Part shown: one piece after another, positions 27,024 to 35,925 of the stretch
How positions within the stretch are numbered: the first letter of the stretch is position 1
Layout of the letters: every line of letters starts with the position of its first letter
NCBI GenBank assembly: GCA_963704875.1
Contig: CAVPIA010000008.1
Location: forward strand, 372,001 to 436,000
Direction of reading: 5' to 3'
From: CAMYOC01 sp963704875
GTDB taxonomy: Bacteria; Pseudomonadota; Gammaproteobacteria; Steroidobacterales; XN24
DNA: 64,000 bases
The notes under the pieces: generated by a model
Database searches by the model: none
What the model was told of the DNA's origin: nothing
The model's input: only the letters and a program-made list of their open reading frames with translations
Translations under genes and position numbers: made by a program

Positions 27024-27581
27024 ATGCTGAAGGGCGGACATTCAATATACTGGCTCGATGCGCCAGATTCGAAACAGCCTCAGACACCAGTGAAAACACG
27101 CAAAACCGCCCCAGGGAAAGCAGACCGGATCCCGCTCGGATGGCGGGAGTGGATTTATTTTGTCGATCTGCCTCTGCCGCCGATCAAGGCCAAAGTCGAT
27201 ACAGGCGCCAGAACCTCATGCCTGCACGCGTTCGAAGTGAGTGCGTTCGAGCGAGAGGGTGCGCAATGGGTGCGTTTCCGGGTTCATCCCGACCAGCGCA
27301 ACAATGAGCTGGTCGCGGTCTGCGAGGCGCCAGCCGCCGACCGCCGTCAGGTCAGTGATTCCGGGGGCCATCGCGAGCTGCGCTGGGTGATACAAACCCG
27401 GGTGCTGATCGCCGGAACGGAACAGGCAATCGAACTGACCCTGACGGATCGCGATACCATGCGCTTCAGGATGCTGTTGGGCCGGTCGGCCATGAAGGGC
27501 CGTTTCAGTGTCGATCCTGCTCGCTCCTATGTTCACGGCAAGCCGGTTCCAGGTGCGCCAAATGCCAAGGACAAATTATGA
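27024..27581 (+). CDS. Retropepsin-like 'ATP-dependent zinc protease' (RimB-type), RimK partner
   Basis: Up to 185 residues. Family members usually begin just before the GWREWIYF segment, so a GTG at 27090 (163 residues) may be the true start; neither has a clear ribosome-binding site. The core has the aspartic-protease-like VDTGARTSCLHA and MLLGRSAMKGRF motifs of COG4067, a retropepsin fold despite the 'zinc protease' name. In other proteobacteria a RimB homologue is encoded with rimK and alters RimK or ribosomal modification. It overlaps rimK by four bases (ATGA). Confidence 0.85.
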   Translation: MLKGGHSIYWLDAPDSKQPQTPVKTRKTAPGKADRIPLGWREWIYFVDLPLPPIKAKVDTGARTSCLHAFEVSAFEREGAQWVRFRVHPDQRNNELVAVCEAPAADRRQVSDSGGHRELRWVIQTRVLIAGTEQAIELTLTDRDTMRFRMLLGRSAMKGRFSVDPARSYVHGKPVPGAPNAKDKL

Positions 27582-28483
27582 AAATTGCGATCATGTCCAG
27601 AAACCGCTCCCTGTATTCCACCAAACGACTGGTGGAGGCAGGCGTTGATGCGGGCCACGAAATGGTGGTGGTGGATACGCTGCGTTGTGTAATGAACATC
27701 ACCTCTAAAAAACCCGTCATCATCTACGGCGAGAAAACGCTGACGGGCTACGATGCGGTCATTCCCCGCATCGGCGCTTCGATCACGTTCTATGGGCTCG
27801 CAGTGCTTCGTCATTTCGAAGTGATGGGCGTCTATCCACTGAATGAATCGGTGGCCATCGGCCGTTCAAGAGACAAGCTCCGCTCGATGCAATTGCTTGC
27901 CCGGGCCGGGCTGGGTCTGCCGGTGACGGGATTCGCGCACCGGGCGGATGACATCAAAACCATCATCAAGCAGGTCGGCGGCACCCCGGTCGTGATCAAG
28001 CTGCTCGAGGGAACCCAGGGCAAAGGCGTCGTGTTGGCGGAAACCCCTAAGGCGGCGGAGAGCGTGATCGACGCGTTGCGCGCACTGGACGCCAATTTCC
28101 TGGTGCAACAGTTCGTCAAGGAAGCCGCCGGTGCCGATATTCGCTGTTTTGTTATCGGCGACCGTGTAGTAGCCGCGATGAAACGCCAGGCGCTGGAAGG
28201 CGAATTCCGCTCGAATCTGCACCGTGGCGGCACCGCCACAGTCGTCAAGCTGAAACCTGAGGAACGCGCGGCTGCAGTCCGTGCGTCGAAGAAACTGGGT
28301 CTTAACGTTGCGGGTGTCGATCTGATTCGCGCCAAGGACGGTCCGCAGGTTTTGGAGGTCAACTCCTCACCCGGACTGGAGGGCATCGAAAAGGCCACCG
28401 GATTGGATATCGCCGGTCAGATCATCACCTTCCTGGAAAAGAATGCGCGACAGCACAGGACCGGTACACGTGGCAAGGGCTAA
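27578..28483 (+). CDS. rimK: RimK, alpha-L-glutamate ligase
   Basis: 301 residues, normal for RimK. An ATP-grasp fold with MKIAIMSRNRSLYSTKRL at the start, the ATP-binding stretch VVIKLLEGTQGKGVVLAE, FVKEAAGADIRCFVIGD, and VLEVNSSPGLEGIE holding magnesium ligands. RimK adds glutamates to the C-terminus of ribosomal protein S6, altering translation. The gene overlaps the upstream zinc-protease-like gene and, by 41 bases, the downstream desuccinylase-like gene, so the three form one operon. Confidence 0.95.
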   Translation: MKIAIMSRNRSLYSTKRLVEAGVDAGHEMVVVDTLRCVMNITSKKPVIIYGEKTLTGYDAVIPRIGASITFYGLAVLRHFEVMGVYPLNESVAIGRSRDKLRSMQLLARAGLGLPVTGFAHRADDIKTIIKQVGGTPVVIKLLEGTQGKGVVLAETPKAAESVIDALRALDANFLVQQFVKEAAGADIRCFVIGDRVVAAMKRQALEGEFRSNLHRGGTATVVKLKPEERAAAVRASKKLGLNVAGVDLIRAKDGPQVLEVNSSPGLEGIEKATGLDIAGQIITFLEKNARQHRTGTRGKG

Positions 28484-29531
28484 ATATACCGGCAAGACAG
28501 TCCACATCAACGGTGTTGATGTAGCTCCCGGGACGCGAAAGACGCTGCCTCTGCCGGTCGCGATGCTGTACACACGGACGCCGGTGGAGATGCCGGTGAA
28601 CGTGATCAACGGCCGCAACGACGGTCCGCGCCTGTTCGTCACCGCCGCGATCCATGGCGATGAATTGAACGGCATCGAGATCATCCGCAGATTGCGCAAA
28701 CTGCCGGCGCTCAAGCGCTTGCGGGGCACTCTGATGATGATCCCGATCGTCAATTCCTTTGGCGTACTTCAGCACTCCCGGTATCTGCCCGACCGTCGCG
28801 ATCTCAATCGCTGCTTTCCAGGCAGCGAGAGCGGCTCCCTGGCCGCACGTCTTGCGAACCTGTTGATGACCGAAATCGTGAGCCAATGTACCCATGGAAT
28901 CGATCTGCATACGGCCGCGATCCACCGCAGCAATCTGCCGCAGATACGCTGCGATCTCTCCGATCCTGAAACCGAGCGGCTGGCTCGCGCCTTTGGCGCG
29001 CCAGTGATCATTGACGCGCAGATTCGAGACGGTTCGCTGCGGGGCGCGGCCGCCGATCTGGGGGTGCCAACCTTGCTCTATGAAGCTGGCGAAGCGCTCC
29101 GATTTGACGAGATCTGCATCAATGGCGGTGTACGCGGCATCCTGAACGTAATGCGCGAACTCGGCATGCTGCCGCCGAGCCGAAGCAAGACCAAGACCAG
29201 GGAGGCCGTGGTCGCTCGTTCCAGTAGCTGGCTGCGTTCGCCGGAGGGTGGCCTTTTCCGCAGTCATGTACGACTCGGCGCCAGGGTCAACACAGACGAT
29301 CTGATGGGTACTGTTACCGATCCATTCAGTGACGGTGAAACCGAGCTTCTCGCCCACACCAGCGGCATCGTGATCGGCCGCGGACGACTACCGCTGGTCA
29401 ACGAGGGTGATGCCTTGTTCCACATCGCCCGGATGGCACGTCCGGGAGAAGCGGCTGAAGCAATAAAGGCCTTTGCCCATGCGGGTCAGCAGGAAGAAGG
29501 TTTACCGGAGAACGAGAGCGCGATCATCTGA
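28443..29531 (+). CDS. Succinylglutamate desuccinylase/aspartoacylase family hydrolase
   Basis: 362 residues. A zinc-peptidase fold of the M14-like AstE/aspartoacylase family: zinc ligands in AAIHGDELNGIE and IDLHTAA, substrate residues in RYLPDRRDLNRCFPG, and the catalytic glutamate in LLYEAGEALRF. A C-terminal beta domain follows. AstE-type enzymes remove acyl groups from acylated amino acids. The constant pairing with rimK in many marine gammaproteobacteria suggests a substrate tied to protein glutamylation, perhaps trimming, but that is inference. The start lies within rimK; a later in-frame start is possible. Confidence 0.85.
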   Translation: MRDSTGPVHVARAKYTGKTVHINGVDVAPGTRKTLPLPVAMLYTRTPVEMPVNVINGRNDGPRLFVTAAIHGDELNGIEIIRRLRKLPALKRLRGTLMMIPIVNSFGVLQHSRYLPDRRDLNRCFPGSESGSLAARLANLLMTEIVSQCTHGIDLHTAAIHRSNLPQIRCDLSDPETERLARAFGAPVIIDAQIRDGSLRGAAADLGVPTLLYEAGEALRFDEICINGGVRGILNVMRELGMLPPSRSKTKTREAVVARSSSWLRSPEGGLFRSHVRLGARVNTDDLMGTVTDPFSDGETELLAHTSGIVIGRGRLPLVNEGDALFHIARMARPGEAAEAIKAFAHAGQQEEGLPENESAII

Positions 29532-29571
29532 ACAAGCACCGGTATCAGGTTCATCGGGAGAAAAATCGTAT

Positions 29572-30003
29572 ATGGCAAAAAGGCGCAGGGGAGATCAATT
29601 CAGCTTTGCGGGATTCAGCATACGTTTGCTGGTCGCGCTCGTTCTGGTCTTGTTGACCTATAATCCGACCGGTATTTCATGGTTTCACTGGGTGCGCGCT
29701 GATCTGCCGGGCATTACACCAATGGTGGCGCTGTCCGGAGTTGCATTGCTGATTGGCTGGACCATCTATGCTCGCGCCACATTACGTTCTCTGGGTGCGC
29801 TCGGACTAACGTTGGCGTTTGCCTTTTTTGGTGTATTGTTATGGGTGGTCATTGATGCCGGGATCGTTCCCGCGGACAGCGTCGAGTCCATCACCTGGAT
29901 CGTGCTGATACTGCTTGCGCTCGTTCTGGCGGTAGGCATTTCATGGTCGCACGTCCGCCGCCGGATGACCGGACAGGTGGATACCGACGAACTGGAAACC
30001 TGA
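29572..30003 (+). CDS. DUF6524-type four-helix membrane protein
   Basis: 143 residues from MAKRRRGDQFSF, with GGGAG ten bases upstream. Four membrane helices: LLVALVLVLLTYNPTGISWF, MVALSGVALLIGWTIYA, GALGLTLAFAFFGVLLWVV and WIVLILLALVLAVGISW, and a short charged tail. The NPTG turn after the first helix is characteristic of the family. Function unknown. It sits 40 bases after the desuccinylase gene and 33 before the SYLF gene, possibly in the same transcript. Confidence 0.75.
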   Translation: MAKRRRGDQFSFAGFSIRLLVALVLVLLTYNPTGISWFHWVRADLPGITPMVALSGVALLIGWTIYARATLRSLGALGLTLAFAFFGVLLWVVIDAGIVPADSVESITWIVLILLALVLAVGISWSHVRRRMTGQVDTDELET

Positions 30004-30036
30004 ATAAACTCCGAATTCTTCCAAGAGGAAACAAAG

Positions 30037-30618
30037 ATGCGATCGAGAATCACAAGGACTGCCTGGCTGCCATTACTCGCAACAGCAGTGTTGACGATGG
30101 GTTTCGCCCCTTCTGCATTGGCTGCGTCCGCCCAGGAAATCGACATCAAGGTCGACGCTGCGCTGGAGAAATTTCGCAAGGACGTGGGCGGCGCCAATGA
30201 ATTTCTGCAGGCGGCCAAAGGTGTGCTGGTGTTCCCGTCAGTAATCAAGGCCGGAATCGGTATCGGCGGCGAGTACGGCGAGGGCGCGCTGCGCGTCGGT
30301 GGCAAGACAGTGGCCTACTACAACACCGCCAGCGCATCGATCGGTTTCCAGCTTGGCGCGCAATCAATGACTGTGATCATGGTGTTCATGCAGCAGGAGG
30401 CACTGACCAATTTCCGCGACAGTCAAGGCTGGGAAGCCGGCGTTGACGGTTCGGTGGCATTGATCAAACTGGGCGCCGGCGGTTCGATCGACACCAACAA
30501 CATCAGGGATCCCATCGTCGGCTTCGTGTTTGGCAACAAGGGCTTGATGTACAACCTGTCACTGGAAGGCACCAAGATCACCAAGCTGGACAAGAGCACC
30601 AGCGACGCCGATGAATGA
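30037..30618 (+). CDS. Exported SYLF (Ysc84-type) lipid-binding protein
   Basis: 193 residues. AGAGGAAAC precedes the ATG. A signal peptide ends SALAA; the rest is one SYLF domain: AAKGVLVFPSVIKAGIGIGGEYGEG, YYNTASASIGFQLGAQS and VFGNKGLMYNLSLEG. SYLF domains bind phosphoinositides in eukaryotes and are common, uncharacterised periplasmic proteins in bacteria. It converges with the exported dehydrogenase gene 23 bases downstream. Confidence 0.88.
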   Translation: MRSRITRTAWLPLLATAVLTMGFAPSALAASAQEIDIKVDAALEKFRKDVGGANEFLQAAKGVLVFPSVIKAGIGIGGEYGEGALRVGGKTVAYYNTASASIGFQLGAQSMTVIMVFMQQEALTNFRDSQGWEAGVDGSVALIKLGAGGSIDTNNIRDPIVGFVFGNKGLMYNLSLEGTKITKLDKSTSDADE

Positions 30619-30641
30619 ATGCGGATGATTGAACCCGGCAA

Positions 30642-31805
30642 CTAGTAGCCGCGCTCCGCGCTGACCACGGACAGCATCGGTTCGCCGTTGACATAACGGC
30701 GGAGGTTTTCGCGCATCACGATCCACAGGCGTTCCACACGCAGATCAGAGCCTGCCGCAACGTGGGGCGTGATGATTACCTCAGGCAGTGACCACAAGGG
30801 ATGCCCTGGCGGCAGCGGCTCCGGGTCGGTGACATCCAGCGCGGCGCCTGCGATCCAATCCTCCTCCAGCGCGTCGATCAGATCGGCCGTGACCACACTG
30901 CGGCCGCGACCAACGTTGATGAAATACGCGGTGGGTTTCATCGCGCGAAAGAACGCGGCGTCGAACAAGCCGGTGGTCGCCGGGGTGAGCGGAGCGGCAT
31001 TGACCACGACATCTGCCCGTGGCGCCAGATCCATCAGTTCGTCAGCCAGGCCGACATAGCTGACGAAGTCCGGGCCCTCGCGGCTGCTGTTACGGGTCGC
31101 GATTACGTTCATGCCCAGCGCGTTCGCCCGGCGCGCCACCTCGGTACCAATACCACCGAGACCGACCACCAGCATCGTCTTGCCGTTGAGCTCCCAGAGA
31201 CGGTCCTCCGGGACCAGTCCACGCTCCCATACGCCTTCGCTCTGGGCGTTTCGATAAAGGTACAGACCGCGGGAAAAATTCAGCAACATCGCCATTACAT
31301 GCTCCGCGATTTCGGGGCCATAGACCCGCTGAGCATTGGTCACCAGGATGTTGCGCTCGCCGATCGCAGGATTCTGCAAACAGCGTTCGGCGCCAGCATA
31401 GGGCAGCTGGATCCAGCGCAACTGTTGCCCGGCTGTCAAAACCTGCTCTGAACAAAATCCGATGACTGCGTCCGCACCGGCGACCAGAGCTGCAGCATCT
31501 TCGTCATTCGAGGCGAACAATAATTCCACGCCTGGCGCTGCCGGCTGCAACCAGGCGACTCGCTCAGCATCAGATCGAATCACCACGCGAATCGGTTTAC
31601 GCCAACCGGCCCGCTCGCGCACCGGAGCCGACGCCTGCCTGAGACCCAGTTCGGTGACGACCCGTTCTGCCGAGGCCGCCTCATCTGCGGCAAACGCGTC
31701 GCTGAAACCCAGCGTCAGCGCACAGGTGAACGGCAAGGCCATTGACCATATCGCCAATAACCATGCCGAGATAGCTCTGTTACCCAACGCTCCGAAATCG
31801 CTCAT
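30642..31805 (-). CDS. D-2-hydroxyacid dehydrogenase with an apparent export signal
   Basis: 387 residues. The enzyme part (about 60-387) is a normal NAD-dependent D-2-hydroxyacid dehydrogenase: nucleotide-binding GLGGIGTEVARRA, FINVGRGRSVVTADL with the substrate arginine, DVTDPEPLPPGHPLW with the glutamate and ITPHVAAGS with the catalytic histidine. What is odd is the N-terminus: a hydrophobic stretch (ISAWLLAIWSMALPFTCALTL) ending DAFAADE, which looks like a cleavable signal peptide. NAD enzymes are normally cytoplasmic. No internal ATG would remove the stretch without cutting into the N-terminal lobe. Substrate unknown. Confidence 0.82.
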   Translation of the reverse strand: MSDFGALGNRAISAWLLAIWSMALPFTCALTLGFSDAFAADEAASAERVVTELGLRQASAPVRERAGWRKPIRVVIRSDAERVAWLQPAAPGVELLFASNDEDAAALVAGADAVIGFCSEQVLTAGQQLRWIQLPYAGAERCLQNPAIGERNILVTNAQRVYGPEIAEHVMAMLLNFSRGLYLYRNAQSEGVWERGLVPEDRLWELNGKTMLVVGLGGIGTEVARRANALGMNVIATRNSSREGPDFVSYVGLADELMDLAPRADVVVNAAPLTPATTGLFDAAFFRAMKPTAYFINVGRGRSVVTADLIDALEEDWIAGAALDVTDPEPLPPGHPLWSLPEVIITPHVAAGSDLRVERLWIVMRENLRRYVNGEPMLSVVSAERGY

Positions 31806-32147
31806 GTCGCTGTTCCGTCCGATGCTTTCCTGAAAGAAGCCAACGTTACCTCAGCGCGACCTGCCTTGCCTCATGCTGCATTGTGGTTGAATTTGGACGA
31901 GTGATTGATCTGGTACGGCAGCGCTTTGCTGGGCCGCGATCGACGACCTGAGGGGAACAGGACATGGCATTGACCTGGGCGCCCACTGCGGACAATTTGT
32001 CGGCCAATGTCTTCGAAATCACTCTTATCTGCATCGAATGTCGCCCAATTGGACAGCTCCGAAAAACCGGGGATCTGCCTGGAACGGCACATCAGCCGCT
32101 GACCGATCAGCACGCAGTCTCGACAGCGCAAGGCTGGAGACGCTGAT
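31806..32147. other. Intergenic stretch without a recognisable gene
   Basis: About 340 bases between the dehydrogenase and ankyrin genes. Only short frames of under 100 codons on either strand, none resembling a known family, preceded by no good ribosome-binding site. It presumably holds the dehydrogenase promoter; no hairpin-plus-T-run terminator for the ankyrin gene is evident. Confidence 0.5.
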
Positions 32148-33392
32148 CTAGCTGCCGTCACCGTTGTCAGGATGCGGCTTGCGCTGAACTGGCGACAGCT
32201 CGATGCCAGGCTGGGTCTCGATCAGGATAGCCAGCCTGTCGTGAGCCTGATCGCGGGCAAAATCCGCCGCCGTTCGCCCAGCGTTATCCTGCAGTAAAGG
32301 ATCAGCGCCGTGCTTGAGCAGCGCTTGCACGACGGCATCGCTGCCGTTTTGGGCCGCGGTCATCAAAGCCGTCAGGCCGTCCACACCGCGCGCGTCAACT
32401 GGCGCGCTGGCATCGAGCAGCATGCGCGCTGATCCGGCGTTGCCGAGGGCGGCCGCGATGATCAATGGCGTGACGTCGGCACCTGATGGACCGGACGGCG
32501 ATGCGGCCGCCGCCAACAGCATAGATAAGGCATTTTCGGAATTGGCGGCTGCATAGGTCACCGCGGTCCAGCCGGTCGCGCTTACGGGTGCCACATCAGC
32601 GCCGCGATCCAGCAACAGCTTGACCAGAACAATGTCGTCCCGCTCAACTGCTTTCATCAGCGGGGTGACGCCCGAGCGGTTGGCCAGGTCTATCTGTGCA
32701 CCGGACTCCAGCAACAACTCCACCGCCGCCGGGTCACCCGCCCAGATAGCAAGCAATAGCGCGGTGCTGCTGTCATTCATCGCAGCGCGGACATTGGCGC
32801 CACGTTTGATCAACGCGTTCAGCGCCGCAGAATTACCCAGGCCGGCCGCATACATCAGCGGCGTGAATCCGGCCCGGTCGCGATGATCGATCTGCGCTCC
32901 GCTGTCCAGCAGCGCGTCGATACAGCGCTGATCGCCGTTGCCTGCGGCCAGCGACAAGGCCTGCCGGCCTTTCGGGTCTGTCGCGTCGGGATCGGCCCCG
33001 GCCTGCAGCAGCCGTTCCACTTCCTTGCAAAACCCACCATAGGCGGCCAGCGACAAGGCACTCTCGCCCGCCTCGCTGCGGGCGTTTGGATCGGCCCCAT
33101 GCTCAAGCAGTTCCGCCAGGGCCGCCGAGCGTCCCCGGGCCGCAGCTTCCATCAATGCGGTGCGACCATCTTCGTCTCGGGCATGCGGTGATGCGCCAGC
33201 CTCCAGCAACTGGCGCAAGACCGTTGAATCGCCCGCTGCAGCTGCCTGTAATACGCTTTCACCGGCAGCGGAATTGGGGCTGATGCCGGCTGGCTTGTCG
33301 ATACGTCCGGAACTGGTATATGGCGCCGAAACACAGGCCGACAAGAACAGCGCCAGGACGTTGATGCAGATATGTAAGGACACACGTTTCAT
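32148..33392 (-). CDS. Ankyrin-repeat lipoprotein
   Basis: 414 residues from MKRVSLHICINVLALFLSAC at 33392, a lipoprotein signal. About eleven ankyrin repeats follow, with the usual G-TALMxAA and LLxxGADPN patterns (DGRTALMEAAARGRSAAL, RAGFTPLMYAAGLGNSAAL). They cover nearly the whole mature protein, with a short charged tail. Ankyrin domains bind proteins; on a periplasmic lipoprotein this implies an envelope scaffold or inhibitor, as in AnkB-like proteins paired with catalase, but no such partner is adjacent. It follows the CARDB-domain gene on the same strand with a 110-base gap. Confidence 0.87.
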   Translation of the reverse strand: MKRVSLHICINVLALFLSACVSAPYTSSGRIDKPAGISPNSAAGESVLQAAAAGDSTVLRQLLEAGASPHARDEDGRTALMEAAARGRSAALAELLEHGADPNARSEAGESALSLAAYGGFCKEVERLLQAGADPDATDPKGRQALSLAAGNGDQRCIDALLDSGAQIDHRDRAGFTPLMYAAGLGNSAALNALIKRGANVRAAMNDSSTALLLAIWAGDPAAVELLLESGAQIDLANRSGVTPLMKAVERDDIVLVKLLLDRGADVAPVSATGWTAVTYAAANSENALSMLLAAAASPSGPSGADVTPLIIAAALGNAGSARMLLDASAPVDARGVDGLTALMTAAQNGSDAVVQALLKHGADPLLQDNAGRTAADFARDQAHDRLAILIETQPGIELSPVQRKPHPDNGDGS

Positions 33393-33502
33393 CACGGTCT
33401 CAACCGTATTCACAGACGAGCTCCAGAGGCCTTCTCGTACTGAAGAGCAGGCCGGAAAACGGGGCCGGGTGAACCCGGCCCCGCCAGCCACGGTAAGACC
33501 CA

Positions 33503-35439
33503 CTACCGGATGATAGTGGACGCCGCGAAACTGTTGTTGGCAAGATCGGTATCCCCGTCAGCCAATATCGTGGCTGTCCAGGTCACGGTGCCGCTCGGGT
33601 TGTCCGCGAGCCAGCTAAATGTGTTTCGCTCGCTTTCGCCCGGGGCCATCGGACCGAATTCAAAGGTCTGGGTCTCGATCACCACATCGTCAAGCACGCC
33701 AACGATCTCCAGCGTGCCGGAGGCGATGTCAGGCCCGTAGTTCGCAATCGTCGTGCGGATCTTGCGGGTATCACCGAAGCGGATCTTTGACGGCACCTTG
33801 AACTCGGTGATCGCCATATCAAACTCGGTGTCCGGCGGCTCGACGCCACCGCCCTCGCCCTCATAGACGATCTCCAGGCGGGCGTTAAAAATCGATGTCG
33901 GCTTCTTGTCGCCCTTGATATAGACCGCGAGATCGAAATCTTCGGTCAGCGGCAGCCCATTGATCGAGATACCATTGGGCGCGTCGCCAATGCCGTCGGG
34001 ATCCAGATTCTGCAGATTGGCCGCCGAGTCGATCCAGCCGCGACTGGACAGCAGTGGCGAGACCGGAATCTCCTCAGTGGCGTTCCAGTTAAGCAGGTCG
34101 ATGGTGGTCACCGTTGGCTCACCCACTTCGTACTTGATGTTCTCGGATGTGAATGGGACCGGGCTGCACTCGATCGCCGGGATTTCCAGACCAGGGATAT
34201 CCTGACCAAACTTGTTCGCTTTCAGCCTCCAGCGCGGGCCAATACCGGACACCGGATCGGGCTCGAACGGGTCGCGATGGATGGTCGTGTACCAGGCATT
34301 CGTGAGGCCCTGCTGCAGGTCCGCAGAATAGACCGGATTTGCATCCGCGCCGACACCACGAACAGGCGTCTGGAAATAAGTGCCCGAGGGGATGGCATCG
34401 CCGTCACCTTCGAAACAATCCCGGGTCGACGCACGAAAATCGCCCACCTGCACATAATCCGGCAGCCGACCGGTCGCGCCCTCGTTTTCCATGTCCTCCG
34501 GGCGCAATTGATCATTCGGATTATTGGTGATCAGATGCTCTACGATCAGCTTCGCCGATAGCACCGGATAATCCGTGTCTGGATTGTCTTTCCACTCCTG
34601 GGGCAGATCGGCATCTTCGCGTAGATGCGAACATCGTTCGGTCGCTTGACCAGATTGCCGAAGCGGTACAGGGCCTTGCCGTCGTCCTTGAACGTCAGAC
34701 CATAGTCCGGGCCGATCGCGATCTGGTCACGCACCGTGGACTCGTTGGCGGGCAGTATCCTGCCGTCCAGAGGTACGCTCGGCACGCCGTCAATGACTTC
34801 CATCAGATTGTTGTCGAGCATCCCTTCGGCACAAGTCCCGATCACCGCACCGGTTGCCGGATCGACCAGATCACCCGGCACACCGGTGTCGCGATCTGAG
34901 TACAAATACGGGATGGTCTCGTAACAGGTCTTTACATGCTCCAGCACCGAATAGTGTTCGGTCGAGCACTTGATGCTGGTGCCGCCAAGACCGGCACACC
35001 AGGTACCCATATTGGACGGGACTTTAAAGGTGTCGGTAGATACGTTGGAGATCCGCAGTCCGACCAGCTGGTTGTTCTCAAAAATATCGCCAACCCAGCC
35101 TTCGAGATAGTCGTCATCGCGAATTTTTGGCGCAGCGCCGACAAAGTCGCTGACATAAAAACCGAACTCCGAATCAACCGGATAAAGCATAATGCCGGTC
35201 TTATCGGGCGTGGGTACAGGACCGTCGATCGGGCATGGGACGCCCAATCCACAGATGATGTCGGGCGTGTCGGCGTAGGTAGAGCCGTCGAAACCGCCCT
35301 GGACATCCTGCATCGAGAAGGTATGCGTCACCACATGGGTGACCGGATCCGCCAGCACCGAGGGCGCGGCGATGGCCAGCGTGATGGCGGCCGCGAGGCC
35401 CAAACCCGGCGCTGGTGTTTTCTTCTTATGTCTTAACAT
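33503..35439 (-). pseudogene. Exported CARDB-domain protein gene split by a one-base frameshift
   Basis: Two adjoining minus-strand frames (35439-34546 and 34564-33503) make one continuous protein of about 640 residues if one base is added near 34,610. The first frame runs through RIYAKMP and the sense then continues in the other frame as DLPQEWKDNPDTDYPV. The N-terminus has a signal peptide (AITLAIAAPSVLA). The C-terminal 100 residues are a CARDB-type adhesion domain (ITEFKVPSKIRFGDTRKI, TTIANYGPD, LADGDTDLANNSF). The middle matches no family I recognise and has several paired cysteines. GGAGC precedes the ATG. Either a real recent inactivation or a sequencing error. Confidence 0.75.
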
Positions 35440-35925
35440 GGCTTGCTCCCAACAAATAGACAGGAAGGGCCATCCGGTGCCCGCGACTCGCCATCGTCAT
35501 CCGCGGATATGGCGCCAGGCGCGCAGACAAATGCGGCGACATCAGAACGGCGGTGGTCGGGATAGCGGGCCAGGATGAATCTCGATGTGACCCATGGAGC
35601 ATGATTGACAGCAGACGGACCGGGTCCGGCAGCGCTTGACAAAAACCCGCCGCCTGATCGGGCTTGTTCCGATCCAGTGCGGGCCAACACTACAGTTGCC
35701 TGAGCCGTCGTCATTGCATACCCCCGGGCGCAACGAGATAGCAATAAATTAGCCGGACCTAATACGCGGGTATATGGGTAGGATTCCCATCAGCAAAATT
35801 ACCCCCTGCTGAGAAACCCATCCCGGAAATACAGACACGGGCGGCGCATGGTTCCGATCAGTACCGATCCGGCCTGGGTGCTTGCCGCGGTTTGCGAGAT
35901 TGGAGAAGGACCGGCCGGGTCGGCT
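35440..35925. other. Long intergenic region upstream of the CARDB-domain gene
   Basis: About 490 bases. No frame here resembles a gene. The part near 35,760-35,820 is more A/T-rich than its surroundings and may hold the minus-strand promoter of the CARDB gene, which would then have a leader of some 330 bases. No riboswitch or small-RNA fold is recognised. Confidence 0.45.

Noticed and set aside
35792..35807. GG-N10-GC element on the minus strand resembling a sigma54 promoter
   Set aside because: Only the minimal GG/GC spacing fits; the rest of TGGCAC-N5-TTGCW is poorly matched, it is 350 bases from the gene, and no enhancer-binding regulator is nearby.
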